A DNA stretch of 64,000 nucleotides from Pascua guehoae (lineage: Eukaryota > Basidiomycota > Tremellomycetes > Trichosporonales > Trichosporonaceae): assembly GCA_001600415.1 (NCBI GenBank), contig BCJX01000017.1, positions 675,005 through 739,004 of the forward strand, in the 5' to 3' direction. Below, one piece after another: positions 22,253-33,784 of the stretch. Each line of letters opens with the position of its first letter. The stretch's first letter is position 1. Made by a program: the position numbers and the translations under genes. The notes under the pieces were generated by a model. The model was not told the origin of the DNA, did no database searches, and worked only from the letters and a program-made list of their open reading frames with translations.

Positions 22253-24674
22253 ATGCGCACGACAGTGGGCACACGCGACGTGTCGGAATGCGGCGCCGTC
22301 CTGGACGACACCAGCACGGAGCAGGCGAGCACTGAGAAGGCCAGCACGACGGTCACGAGCACCGACAAGGCCAGCACGGTGGGCCGAGAAGATGACTCGA
22401 GGCTCGCCGCCGCCAATGACGAGTTGACGGTCGAGGTCCTCCTCCGGTCGCGCACGCGCGAGAGCGGCCACACGGCACACGAGGACGATGGCGACCGGGG
22501 CGTGGGCGTCATTGAGAAGCGGGCCGTGGTGGATATGGGCAACGGGCCGGAAGAGGTCGTCGTTGTCGAATGGCACGAGGGTGACCCAGAGGTGAGTGTG
22601 GCAGACGCGCAACCGCTCTAGTATTAGAGAGACGTTCGGCTTGTCCCCGGGTCTATAATTTCTCTGGACGCATACCTCGTCAATACCGTACCTCTTCCTT
22701 CTCAGAACCTTGCAACATAAAAACCCCTCCCCCTTCTCACCACCATACTAACCAACAGCACCCCTTCAACTGGTCCCGCGGTCGCAAGGTGGCCATCACC
22801 GTGGCAGTCGTGTACAACACGGCCCTGACGGCGTTCAACGCGGCGGCCATTGGCGCCATGGCCCAGTGGGGCCAGCCGTGGTTTGGAGGCATCTCGCACA
22901 CCATGTGGGAGCTCAACTTGTTCATCTACCTCTTGTCGATTGCCGTCACGCCGCTCGTGCTGGCGCCCATGAGCGAGTTGTTTGGGCGAAACGTTATTTA
23001 TCACGTCACGTCGATCATGTGAGTACATCAGGAGGTGGGGGATGGAGGGAAGTGGGGATGGACCAGGTGATACACAACAGAGACAACTAGTTTGCGCGTC
23101 CAGGCGGCCTCGTCCATCACTCCCATATGCTCCTTATTCTACTCGACAATCATCCCCTTCTGTTCTGCACAAAACCTCTGCTCCAATACTACCCCCTCAT
23201 ACCCCCGTGCCTCCCGTTCAAGACGCGGCTGACCCCCAGCAACGCCATCCTCTTCCTGCCCCAGATCTTTTCGCACAACTTTGGCGGCGTCATCGCCACC
23301 CGCTGGTTCCAGGGCATGACGTCTTCGGTCGGCAACTCGATGGTCGGCGGGACCATTGCCGACATCTTCCCTGCGAGTGAGCGCGGCGTGGCCATGAACG
23401 TCATGAGCCTGGGTATTTTTCTCGGACAGAGCCTCGGCGGCGTCGTGTGTGGTTGGGTCGGGTACAAGCTTGGGTATCAGTGGTGTTATGGGGTGAGTTT
23501 GGACAGGTCTTGATGAGTGGGCAGGTGGTGTGCGCGTAGGTGATAATTGGGGGGGGACTGTGTGTGCACTTGAGACTTTGCTCGCAGTTGTTGCCGTGGA
23601 TCGAGGTGTTGCTGGGCGTTCCCGCACTTGATTGCCATCCATACCACAAAGTAGCTCGGCTGACACCCAGATCCAAGCGCTCATGGCAGTCCTGAGCGTG
23701 CTCCTCCAATTCGCCACACTCAAGGAAACACGCGCCGACGTCCTTCTTTCCCGGCGCGCACGGCGCCTCACGAAGCGTACGGGCATCAAGCACATCTGCC
23801 CGACCGACCTGCAGAAGAAGAGCCTCGCGACGATGCTCAAGGTCTCTGCTATCCGTCCTCTGCGTGAGTAGCTGCACCCTAGCAGCTGAGCACACGGTCG
23901 CCGCTCACGTACGCGCCCACGCTAACACGCAGAATACCTGTTCACGGAACCCATCGTCTCGGCCATCGCCACCTGGATCGGCTTTGCCTGGGCGTGCATC
24001 TTCCTGTGCACGTCGTCGACCCTCATCGTCTTCCGGCAGTGGGGCGGCAACCCAGGCGTGACCTCGACGGCGCTGCTTTGTATCCTCGTCGGCGGCCTGC
24101 TTGGGTTTGTGAGCAACTACCACCAAGAGTACATCTACCGCCGGGCCGCGAGACGTTCGCCGACGGGCCGCGCCGCGCCCGAAGTCCGCCTGTACTGGGC
24201 CGCCACGGGCGGGCTCCTCTTCCCGCTCGGCACGTTTGCGTATGCGTGGACTGGCCGGCCGCAGTTTCCGTGGATTGTCCCCGCCGTGTTCCTCAGTTTG
24301 TCCATGTGGGGCGAGTATATCATGTACTCTAGCGTCTTGTGAGTACCCCACAATACATACTGCTGGCTGTGTCCAGGGGATTCCCAACCAACCCCTCCCC
24401 ACACCGACTGACTCGCAGCAACTACTTTGCAGACACGTACGAGACCTACTCGTCGTCCGCACAGGCCGCCCAGAGCTTTGTCCGCAACTTTGCCTCGGCC
24501 ATCATGCCCCTCTTCTCGACACAGCTCTACGGCAACCTCGGCTACCCACAGGCCTCGACCCTTGTGGCTTCCATCGCGACCGTGCTCGGCGTTGCGCCCG
24601 CAGCGCTCATCGTCTTTGGGCCCCGACTCCGTGCCCGCAGTCGGGCTGCGAGTGCGCTCGCGCAGAATAATTAG
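22253..24674 (+). CDS. MFS transporter, DHA1 (drug:H+ antiporter) type
   Basis: Six exons (22253..22591, 22759..23018, 23240..23492, 23671..23863, 23933..24338, 24419..24674) join in phase to 568 residues. It is a plasma-membrane proton-coupled exporter of the DHA1 class (polyamine or multidrug). A hydrophilic 115-residue N-terminus precedes HPFNWSRGRKVAITVAVVYN, a typical DHA1 entry into TM1. Further landmarks are LAPMSELFGRN (loop 2-3 motif A), TRWFQGMTSSVGNSMVGGTI, ADIFPASERGVAMNV, the central cytoplasmic loop (LKETRADVLLSRRARRLTKR), LFPLGTFAYAWTG, ADTYETYSSSAQAAQSFVRN and a short tail after FGPRLRARSR. The N-terminus has degenerate TEQASTEKAST/TSTDKAST repeats. Start: the first in-frame ATG; the frame opens slightly upstream without an ATG. 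Flanking GFA genes do not form an evident pathway. Confidence 0.9.
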
Positions 24675-24890
24675 AACAGCAGGTTTAAAAAATGCGCAGT
24701 CTGTTGTACATTAATCCACCCAGAATATCAAAATTCATCACCATCAACGCGTTTTACAGTAGCACAAGCCCATACATTTGCATCATCATGAATATTTTCT
24801 TGCGTCTCATCAGTTTCTGCCTTTGGTCCCCTGGCAGCACTCGGTTCAACAACATTCGACCACTGGCTCACCACATATGGCGCCTGGCGA

Positions 24891-26021
24891 TTACCTCTCC
24901 CTCACCTCCGTGGCGCCAGGGTATTTCGCCTCCCACTCCTCGTTGTTCTTGGTCCAGAGGTCCATGATGGGCGCGGGAATCGTGTGCGGTGGGAAGGAGC
25001 CTGCGGTGTAAGTGGTATGGCGGCGGTGTCGCGACGTGGGGACAAGGGTCTTGGTTGAAGTAGCCACATGTTGACCTGCTCTCACCGACACGCTCCTCTT
25101 GTCCTCGACACTCGTTCTGTCCCCGTACGACAGCTCCCAAATCCGGCCCCGATTCCACCTTCTTGCCACGCCGTCGAAAGCTCTGCAACCTTGGCACGTG
25201 TGCCTGTCCTCACCGGCCCAATAAGCTCCAGAATCGGCCCCCGTGGTCCATCAGCAGTACCCCCAATCTCCCCTGCCCTCGCCCCACTCCCACAACCCCC
25301 TTCACTCCGGGGTCCCCTCGCCCCACTCCCACAACCCCCTTCACTCCGGGGTCCCCTCGCCCCGTCCTCGCCCCGCCAGCGCCGGATCGCGGCACACCAG
25401 CCCCAACTCACCAACTTTGACGAAATAAAGCTCGGGCTTGAACTCGACCTCGCTGTACAGTGGCCTGCGCGGATCAGCCACAGCCCCAGCTCCCAAGTCA
25501 CTAGCAGTCCGACTCACGTGCCGCACTCTGGGCAAAAGTAGCGCTCGACCTTCTTGCCCGAGCCGCCGGTGCAGGTCCAGGATTTCGTGTCGCCCTTGAC
25601 TTTGAGGTCGGGGCGGGGGATGGCCAGGAGGGTTGCGGCGCTGGATGTCAGTATTGTGTATCGAGTATGTGGGGGAGGAGGGTTGGGAACTGTTCTGCGG
25701 GCGGGGGTGATTTGAGCCTCCGATAGCAGCGCCGTACGGGTTGGAGATATGCCACCCTCCCAAAGCGTGGGCGGCCCGATGGTCATAGCCTCTGAGAGGG
25801 ATACAGGGTTCCTGCACTTGTGGCCGGCAGCATCGACATGCCAAACTCACACATTTCCCGTCGACTTGCGGCACTGCACACAGTCTGCCATCAGTACAAC
25901 TCCCAAGCCACACAATGCCCTCGGACGCACGACAGACGACCGAGCCCTTGATCGTGTCGGCGTTGTCGATCATCATCGTCACCGCACCGCAGTTGCAGCT
26001 TCCTTCAAGTGGCGAGGACAT
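24891..26021 (-). CDS. GFA/CENP-V-type zinc protein 2
   Basis: Five exons (26021..25931, 25884..25851, 25640..25518, 25464..25412, 25000..24891) give 136 residues. Zinc-binding GFA fold: SCNCGAVTMM near the start, CHCVQCRKSTGN across exons 1/2, RYFCPECGTPLY across exons 3/4, and the C-terminal GSFPPHTIPAPIMDLWTKNN. All phases match without strain. Exon 2 is 34 nt and the last exon 110 nt, the same as in the GFA-1 gene 6 kb away, so the two are paralogues in opposite orientation. Intron 4 (410 bp) contains a 39-bp tandem repeat. The substrate is unknown; by family a glutathione adduct or another small thiol, not shown here. Confidence 0.88.
25279..25363. repeat. 39-bp tandem repeat, 2.2 copies
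   Basis: Two exact 39-bp units beginning TCGCCCCACTCCCACAACCC at 25279 and 25318, plus a partial third copy, inside intron 4 of GFA-2. Confidence 0.9.
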
Positions 26022-27215
26022 GGTGAGTGTGATTGAGAGCCACGAAGAGCAGTTACGAGTATGTAGTGTTTAGGGATCTCTTGGGGTGAGCACAGATGTG
26101 CAGTAGTGTGTCATCTTTATGGCTTTATGGGGGGGACGGGTAAAGCAATAGAGAGTGGAGGTTGTCACTCCGGTCGTGTGACATCATATAACCGAGGGCC
26201 TGAGCCGTTGGCCAGGGTGCTGCACGCACGATGCCGAAACCCGCCTGCCGCCTGTTTGATCTGGCTACATGATAACCTGGATGTTGCTCGTTTCAAGTGG
26301 TATTGCCGCCCTGGCGAGATAGAGCGGCTATGTAGATTTAGGACGGTGCATGAGAGAGGCATACGAGAGGGTAGAGCAGCTTGACGGCTTTGTCACACAC
26401 GTACGTGTCACACCCCCTGCCAACCAAGGTACTCTGTGTGTATAGTGAGCTGCATGTGCTTATAGGGCCGTGCATGTGTGTGTGCGTGTGTGTGTGCGCT
26501 GTTTACAAGCTTCTCACACTTCGGTGACTCTAGCGGAGACACGCGCTGACGCCCACCGACGCCCCGCTGGCGGCGCTGGCCGCTGGGAGCGGAGTTCTCC
26601 TTGGATGCCTAGCTGCCGGGCGTGAACGTCTTTCGTCGAGTTGCCACGACCACCACTCCAACTGGGAGACATTATCCCGAACGTGTTTGTCGGATGTTTA
26701 ACTTTCACACCGGTTGTGAATGGGACGCTGGGGGTTGATAAAGATGCTGCGAGGTAGTCACCAATCTGGCGACCGTGCACCATTTGACAATGTGATGATA
26801 TCAGCACGGGGGCATTTTCACCTGGGTCGGCGTTTGGCTTGGCACGATTGCCCCACTGGACTGATCCACTCTGGCCTCTGGCGTCATACAGTAAAGCGTG
26901 CAGATCTCTTCTTTCTGGTTACGTTAGCATGCAGGGTACAGACTCAACCTTTTGCGATGGAACCTACGGACGCCCACTGCAGTAGTGTGCAGTTCCACGC
27001 TACGGCATTGCCTGTGGCCGGTGGGCCGGTGGGCCGGTTGCCCGGAGGGCTGGCAGGCCGTTATCATATGCTGTTGTCGCGTTGTCCATGCTGTCTCAAC
27101 ACATACACATACACACGCATACACACACATACACACACATTGCACTCATCCCCCATATCCCCCACATCCCCCACATTGTCCCGCACGTTGCTGCCACTTT
27201 TATCATCTACATGAG
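26022..27215. other. Divergent intergenic region, 1194 bp
   Basis: Between GFA-2 (minus) and the GT17 gene (plus). It contains GT-rich DNA at about 26470-26500 and a CA/TACACA microsatellite at about 27102-27145 just upstream of the GT17 ATG. No gene seen. Confidence 0.5.
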
Positions 27216-28439
27216 ATGAGCTCCCTCCTCCCCATCACCACACGCGACCACCCACGGAGCCCTCGATGGCGCACACGGCTGCGGCTCCCCCAACGCCCAG
27301 TCGTGATCGCCGTGGCTGTCATCACCATCCTTATCCTCTTCAACCTCGACAACCTCAATGTCTTGAGGCGTGATATCGGATACATTCTGCGACCGCTGTG
27401 GGACTCTGGCGAGCCACCATTCAATGTCATTCCCCATTTCCCCCGACCCAACATGGTCCCAGGGACGGAGCGCCAAACAAAAGTGGCGTGGTGTGCGCTT
27501 CACGGGTGGATGGCGCGCGGGTCGAAGCCCGTCATGGTCGACGCGGTCCCCATATCGACTGAACTGGACATGCTCGAAATTCGGATGCGCGAGTATGCCC
27601 CGCTCGTGTCCATTTTTATCATTGTCGAGGCCAACATGACACACGCCGGCACGCCCAAGCCCCTGCACTTTGCCGACAACCGCGGTCGGTTCGAGGCGAT
27701 CGCCGAAGCCAACGGAGCCCGGATAGTGTACAAGGCTGTCACGGGGTTCACGCCAGACCTTCCCAAAGGGTCGTTCGAGAACGAGATTATCCAGCGCCAA
27801 GCTATTCAGTCGCTCATCGCAGACGAGCGTGGCGCCATCCCGCAGGGATCCGTCATTATCGAGTCTGATGTCGACGAGATCATCTCGCGCGACACCCTGC
27901 AACTCCTCTCGTCATGCCACGTTCAGCAGGACCTGCACCTCAACGTTCGCAACTACCGTTACAGCTACAACCAGCCGCTCATGGATGGGGGTTACTGGAG
28001 ACCCCGTGCGGTCACCGTTGGCTATGAACCGGTCCTCTATACCCACGCACGTGAGAGTGACAACCTTCTGGCCGACGCTGGGTGGCACTGCTCATTTTGC
28101 TTCGCGACACTCGAGGACATGCGCGCCAAGATGCGCGGATACGTCCACAACGACCGCCTCACGCGCGGTAGGCTGCTCGAAGAGAAGACTCTGAGGAAGA
28201 GGGTGTGTCGCGGTCAAGACCCGTTTGGCATGTGGGCCGTGAGTAACTGGCACGGACACGTTGGTTTGGCGTTGGTTTGTGCTGATAGACAGGAGGCTTA
28301 TACGTTCCGCGACATTTTGATCCAGTCGGGCGACGTGCGGCCGGCAAACTCGTTCCTCCATCTGCCCGTCGCATTGCGCGACGACCCGAGCAAGTTTGGA
28401 TACCTCCTCGACAAGGGCTGTGAGCGTCCCGACAAGTAG
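27216..28439 (+). CDS. GT17 family beta-1,4-GlcNAc transferase-like, type II membrane
   Basis: Two exons (27216..28238, 28293..28439) give 389 residues. GT17 contains GnT-III (bisecting GlcNAc on N-glycans) and fungal homologues of unclear substrate. A single N-terminal anchor (PVVIAVAVITILILFNL, about 28-44) predicts a Golgi type II protein. Family landmarks: DMLEIRMREYAPLVSIFIIV, EANMTHAGTPKPLHF, SVIIESDVDEIISRDTLQLL (acidic DxD-like motif), YRYSYNQPLMDGGYW, DAGWHCSFCFATLEDMRAKM, then FGMWA|EAYTFRDILIQ across the intron. The 54-nt intron has GTGAGT and GACAG ends and a CTGAT branch, but its length is a multiple of 3 and it contains no stop, so retention would add 18 residues. Removing it restores the family pattern. 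The frame opens upstream without an ATG; the first good ATG is used. Confidence 0.88.
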   Translation: MSSLLPITTRDHPRSPRWRTRLRLPQRPVVIAVAVITILILFNLDNLNVLRRDIGYILRPLWDSGEPPFNVIPHFPRPNMVPGTERQTKVAWCALHGWMARGSKPVMVDAVPISTELDMLEIRMREYAPLVSIFIIVEANMTHAGTPKPLHFADNRGRFEAIAEANGARIVYKAVTGFTPDLPKGSFENEIIQRQAIQSLIADERGAIPQGSVIIESDVDEIISRDTLQLLSSCHVQQDLHLNVRNYRYSYNQPLMDGGYWRPRAVTVGYEPVLYTHARESDNLLADAGWHCSFCFATLEDMRAKMRGYVHNDRLTRGRLLEEKTLRKRVCRGQDPFGMWAVSNWHGHVGLALVCADRQEAYTFRDILIQSGDVRPANSFLHLPVALRDDPSKFGYLLDKGCERPDK

Positions 28440-29175
28440 GGCACATGTTACTGCATTGTATCCATTATATGTACATACTGTTGCATAGCTTCGTACTTGA
28501 TGTCTCTTCCATGCTGTGAACACCGGGCAGAGTCTGGACGTCTTCGGGCCCATGACGTGGAATCTGACGTGGAGGCGCTTGTGGATGGTGTATGGGGTCC
28601 ATGATGTGTCTTGGGATCAAGCAGGGTGACTAGCACGTCCCCACAAAGCCGAGCAACTGCGCGTAGCCTGCAAACCTCCTACCCAGTGCTTAGCACATCG
28701 CACAGTGTAGTTCCAAGTACGACCTAGCACAAGCGGGTCGCCACTTATTTACGATTGCTGGATGCGTCCACGGAAGTGGGAGTGCCCTCCGCACCTTGTC
28801 CACTTATCTCTTGGCGGCACACCACAACAACATGCCGAAGGAATGGATCCGGATCTGGATCCGAATTTGTTCCCGTAGGAGGACGGCATTAAGCATGTTA
28901 TGACGTATGGTGTGTTCCTGGACCACTTCGCTGCCTTCGCTTTCACCTCCGGTCCCTCGTGCGCGGTGGTTTCAGAAGTGGGGTGCTATAACAGGAACTA
29001 CTGTGGCTTGTGTTGACACTGCAATCCCAAAGAGCACAGACAGACATACGCATCCGCATGCGTGTCGCGCCGAGGTCACGGCGAATGGAACGGAAGGAGT
29101 AGCGCGCTAACTTATTTTGCTGTATCAGAACACCCTCTCACCCAAACTCTCCACTCGACTCATTCCCGGATCACA
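28440..29175. other. Intergenic, 736 bp
   Basis: Between GT17 and the cupin gene. It contains nested GGATCCGGATCTGGATCC-type palindromes at about 28846-28866. No coding sequence seen. Confidence 0.5.
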
Positions 29176-29936
29176 ATGGCAGCACCCTCTACTCCCAAGC
29201 AGCACCACCCGCTCGTCAAGGCGGCCGACATTGACGCCAGCCTCCAGACCCTCACGCACTTTCTCAACAAGAAAGCCGTGACGCGCATGACCTGCATGTC
29301 GGAAATGGGTAAGCAGACCGCTCGGTACACGCGCTAATGCCAGCCGGGATCACGGACGACTTTGGCGTGCACAAGGTTGTCGTCCCTCCCAACCGCGACT
29401 CGACCGTGCGTCCCCGCACCCACTTCTTGGCACAGGTGTACTGTACTAACGAGGGTAGGAGCTGCACCACCACGTCAACAACTCGGAATGGGTGTACATT
29501 CTCAAAGGCGCGGGTGTGCTCCTCCTCACGCCCGCCGACGGGGACCCAGACCCGGCACCCGGCCGCGGCCTCGTCCCCCTCCCAAAGTATACGGGACCCG
29601 TGGAGGAGCTCCCCATCGCTGCGGGCGACTTTATGGGCCACCCCGCCGGCGCCGGAGACGGACTGTATGCGCACGGGATGCGCGCGGGGCCCGAGGGGCT
29701 CGAATACCTCGTTGGTGGGACGCGCAAGTCGATGGACATGGCCGTGTATCCTCTGTGAGTCTGGGGTAGGGCGTAAGGGGACTGGGTGCAGTACAGTTTG
29801 GGCCTTGGGCTGACGGGGAAACAGCCAGGGAAAGACAATGCTCACTGCTGGCCAGTCGGGGGCGCGCGTGGGAGGGGGCACGTATGCGATTGTGGACTCG
29901 GGAGCGATCAAGAACCCTTTCGTCAAGAAGGAATAG
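29176..29936 (+). CDS. Cupin-domain protein
   Basis: Four exons (29176..29308, 29344..29405, 29459..29754, 29825..29936) give 200 residues. Single cupin beta-barrel: the first metal-binding motif is visible as ELHHHVNNSEWVYILKGAG (HxH...E...G), the second region as GDFMGHPAGAGDGLYAH. Intron 1 is only 35 nt. A Pro/Asp-rich loop (TPADGDPDPAPGRGL) sits between strands. Cupins of this general type bind Fe or Mn and may be dioxygenases, isomerases or storage-like proteins; the substrate cannot be assigned. No signal peptide, so probably cytosolic. Phases all agree. Confidence 0.85.
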
Positions 29937-30742
29937 GACGGGTTTAGTTGTGATGGAATCGGTGGTAGAGACGGCGCTGTCCGAGGATGTAGCTGAGAAA
30001 CCACTGCAATGCACCTCGACACTTGTGCGCGAGTCGTGCGAGCAGAGCTCGGCGCGTGTGTTGACTTGGGCAACTGCTGCGCCGCGTGATTGTCGCTGTA
30101 AACATCAAACGGATACCTGAATTCTGCCAGTGTTGTGCTGTCGCTGGCACAGAGGCTGTAGAATGAGGACTGATGACGCTGCCTCTCGCTTGCAATCTCG
30201 GAAGCAGCCCAACAGCCACATACCTCGGCACCCACCCTTGCGGTTCTCTCTGTAGGTCCTGTTCGGCAATTGCGTCTTCACGTCGAGGGACACGAACCCA
30301 ACCAAACATTTTATGACCGTCCGTGTTACCCTCCACCACTCCACACTTTATTTATGTGTTCGGCTCTTCCTCTGCTTCTTCAGAGTCCACTCGGGCCCCT
30401 CAACGCCAAGGATGACTGAAATGGCCGAGACCTGTCTCGCAGAGAGGCGTCTTGCCCTCAAACCGTGGGATAAAGCACGTGTCCTGACGTCACAAGCCCA
30501 GACTCCACGGCCTTGTGCGATGCAAAGCATGCGATGGCCCTGTTTTTGTGAATGATGCAGCCATGCAGCCATGCAGTCATGCAGCATTCGCATTCCAGTC
30601 GAGCTCGCCAAGCTCATAGATAACGCAGCAGTCGCGCGTCGCCTCTCGCCTCTCACCACTGTCTAACACCTGACCAGACCAGACCACTCTTTCTGACTTT
30701 GATCCCAGTGTGCCCCGCTGTCCAGGCAGCCATCAGCCCACC
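29937..30742. other. Intergenic, 806 bp
   Basis: Between the cupin and Mpv17-like genes on the same strand; a TGACGTCA octamer lies at 30485-30492 and short GCAGCCAT repeats at about 30557-30590. No gene seen. Confidence 0.5.
30485..30492. promoter_or_regulatory. CRE-like TGACGTCA palindrome
   Basis: Perfect octamer about 250 bp upstream of the Mpv17-like ATG. Function inferred only. Confidence 0.3.
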
Positions 30743-32116
30743 ATGGGTACGTTGCCCGTATCCATGCCCGGCTTGTCTGGTGCGATAGACGCTGAGAACC
30801 CAGTGCTCCCGGCGCTCGCGCGCTTCAACGCCTTCTACAACCACCACTACGAAGCAAACCCGATTCGCACCCTCGTGATCGCCAACGGGGGACTGACTAC
30901 GCTGTCGGACGTGTTTGTGGGTTTCGTGTCTGGTGCGGGGTTGGCTAACGCCCAGGCGCAGTGGTTTGCACCATGCGTACGTGTCTAGAGGACAGGGGGG
31001 TCACTTCGACGTGTCCAAAGATACAGTCCATAACCAGAAAGGCGTTCACCGAGGCTTCCTTCCTGGTCCCACCAAGCCAACCAAGCCCACCAAGCCCCCA
31101 CCTCACGAGCCCGAACTACCAACCCCAAACTCAGGCTTACCCGCAGAAAAACCCCGACGGCACCACCCAGCCATACGACTACACCCGCACCGCGCGCTTC
31201 GCCGTCTTTGGCATGGGCATGGGTCCCGTCATCGGTATGTCGGTACGGCACCACCCAGTCTCAACTGACACACAAAGGCAAGTGGCTCGCCTTTCTCGAG
31301 CGCGCGTTTCCCATGGCCAAGGGGGTGGGCGCGGCGCAGCGCGTGGCCACCGACGTGAAGCGCGTCGCTACCGACCAGATTGTCATGTGAGTCGGAACGG
31401 AGCGACCGAGAGGAACTCGTCGTCTCAGAGACCTTTGACTGCGGCTCGTGCAAGTTTGCTGACGGGCAGGGCACCTATCGGCGTGAGTTGCTTCTATAGC
31501 CCTCAACCCGGCCCAAACGACGAGGTCGTAACCCCCCAATCTAGTGTCGGGGGCCGCGGCTGCACCGCACCTTGAGTTCGCTCACCCCCAGCTCGGCATT
31601 TTTACAGGCTCGATGGGCGTCATGGAGGGCAAGAGCGTACCCGAGATCAAGGACAAGTTTCGAAAAGTGTACAAGAGTGCGTCGGCGTCGTGTGTGGTCA
31701 TCGAGTGGGATGCGAGCTGACTCGTGACCCGTTCCTTTGTCTGTCTGCGGCATCTCAACATCCCAACATCTCGACTTCTCCTCCCTGTCCTCACCGTTTC
31801 CGTATCGACATTACCCCTTTGCATGGTCCACACCTACTTACCAACATGCCTGGTACACAATCTCCACCCTCAACATCTAATACGAGGACACACGCGCGCT
31901 CCCATTTCCACAACCACAGTCGCCCTCTTCACAAACTGGAAGGTCTGGCCAGCAATCCAAGCCATCAACTTCGCATTCATCCCCCTCCCCTACCGCCTGC
32001 CGTTCCAGCAGACATGCGGGATCGCGTGGTCCGCCTACCTATCGTTGTTGAATGCAAAGTGGGCCTCAAGGCCGGCGAGAACAATGCTGACGGGCAGGCA
32101 GGAACGGATAAAGTAG
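30743..32116 (+). CDS. Mpv17/PMP22 family membrane protein (Sym1-like)
   Basis: Seven exons (30743..30916, 30956..30976, 31135..31234, 31278..31386, 31470..31482, 31592..31676, 31920..32116) give 232 residues, with every phase matching. The family comprises four-helix proteins of the mitochondrial inner or peroxisomal membrane (Mpv17, Sym1, PMP22). Landmarks: ALARFNAFYNHHYEANPIRT, SDVFAQWFAP, TARFAVFGMGMGPVIGKWLA, TDQIVMAPIGLGIFTGSMG, and the C-terminal signature NWKVWPAIQAINFAFIPLPY followed by RLPFQQ. Exon 5 is only 13 nt (coding M-APIG across its joins) and exon 2 is 21 nt. Localisation (peroxisome or mitochondrion) is not decided by the sequence. Confidence 0.9.
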
Positions 32117-32494
32117 CCTGGCGACTGCCATGCGTCTAGGCTCGGGCATGGGTGGGCGTCGTGCGGTGGGGTACTGTATCTTACAGCCGTGCCGATGCCT
32201 CGACTGTGCCCGTCCCGTCCACTCACTGTCCACCAGACGCCAGCCGGTAGACGTCCAGACGTCTGTGCCTTCCGATAGACACCGCAATGCACTGTAGATC
32301 GCCATTGAGTCATGCATACATCCCCGTTCACGGTTTCACGAGTACCCCTCGACGGGCACGCATTGCTCTCGGCGGCATTGAGACACATTGGCCAATGGCA
32401 CACGGTGCACGGACATACTCGCTGCATCGTGGCAAACACGGCCGTGCACGACCTTGACATCACGCCGACATCCTGGCTACGGCTTCTATACGAC
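32117..32494. other. Intergenic, 378 bp, convergent
   Basis: 3' regions of the Mpv17-like and aldo-keto reductase genes; no gene seen. Confidence 0.5.
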
Positions 32495-33184
32495 TTAGAC
32501 GTCCTTGGGGAGGTTGGGCGGCGCATAGTCCTTGGTCATGTGCTCCTCCTGCGGGTCAGCTCGCGGCTCGTGCAACTCTCCCTTTACTCTCTCTACACAA
32601 TCCCACACCCACTCCGGCACCCACTCCCACACGCACCCCCGCACCCCGCACCCCCGAAATCACCGGCACCCCAGCACCCAGCCCCCCACCCTCCCCCTCT
32701 CCAGTCAAACTCACATAATACCTAAAGTGAATCTTCCTCCCGGCCTCATCAATCTTCGCCACGTCATCGGCACTCAGATCCGCCATCCCATCAACACTAG
32801 CAATCTTGCGAATGTTGGCCGGGTTGCCCGACGTCGTGACGGCGACGGCGCCCTTCTGGATCGTCCAGAGCAAGAGCACGGCCGAGGGCTCGATGCCGCG
32901 CTCCTTGGCGATACGCTCGACTTCGACCTTGACGGGCCCGCCCGTCGGGTGGCGCAGGAGCGGGGTGAGGGGGCCGTACGACTCGATCTTGATGCCGTGC
33001 GCGGCTTGCGAGGCGATGAAGGGCTCGAGTTGGGCGAGGACGTACGGGTGGAACTCGATTTCTGGCGCGTTAGTGGTGTTCGTGGTGCGCGGGGCGGTGG
33101 GAGGGAGGGAGGTCTGAGGTCGTGAAGGGAAGAGGGGGGCTGCAGCGGGGAGGGACTTGGATGCCCTGGAGAGATGGGGTGGCG

Positions 33185-33216
<32 letters not shown>

Positions 33217-33742
33217 AGGGGTGGGGAGAGCCGCTGGGTTTGGTGGCAGAATGGCTGTGGTGGATCTCTAGTCGAGTGCAAGGAGACGGGAGGCAACCGT
33301 AGAGATCATAATCCAGACAACAGTCCAGCACAAGTCACCAGCCTCCACCCATGGACGCCCCAGATATGCCACACGACGAGCCCCTAACGCAGCCCGCCCT
33401 CCAAACCCTCCAAACCCTCCAAACCCGTCGTCCCCAACCCCGCCATCCCCAACATCCCAACGCCCAGCACTCACGATTAACAACAGGCTTAATCCTCGCT
33501 ACCTTGAGAACCGCCTCGATATCCTGGGGGCGGAAATTGCTCACGCCGAGGGACACACCCTCGAGCGTGCCGTCCAGCACGAGGTCTTCGAAATAGGTCC
33601 AAAACTCGCCAACCTTGCCCTCCTCGGGCACCTGCGGGTTGTGGATGAGGAACAGGTCGGGCTTTGTGCCGAGGCGCTCGAGGGATTCCTTTACGGATTG
33701 CCGGACGTTGGCTTCGGTGGTGGCGTCGGCGGCGACTGGGTG

Positions 33743-33784
<42 letters not shown>

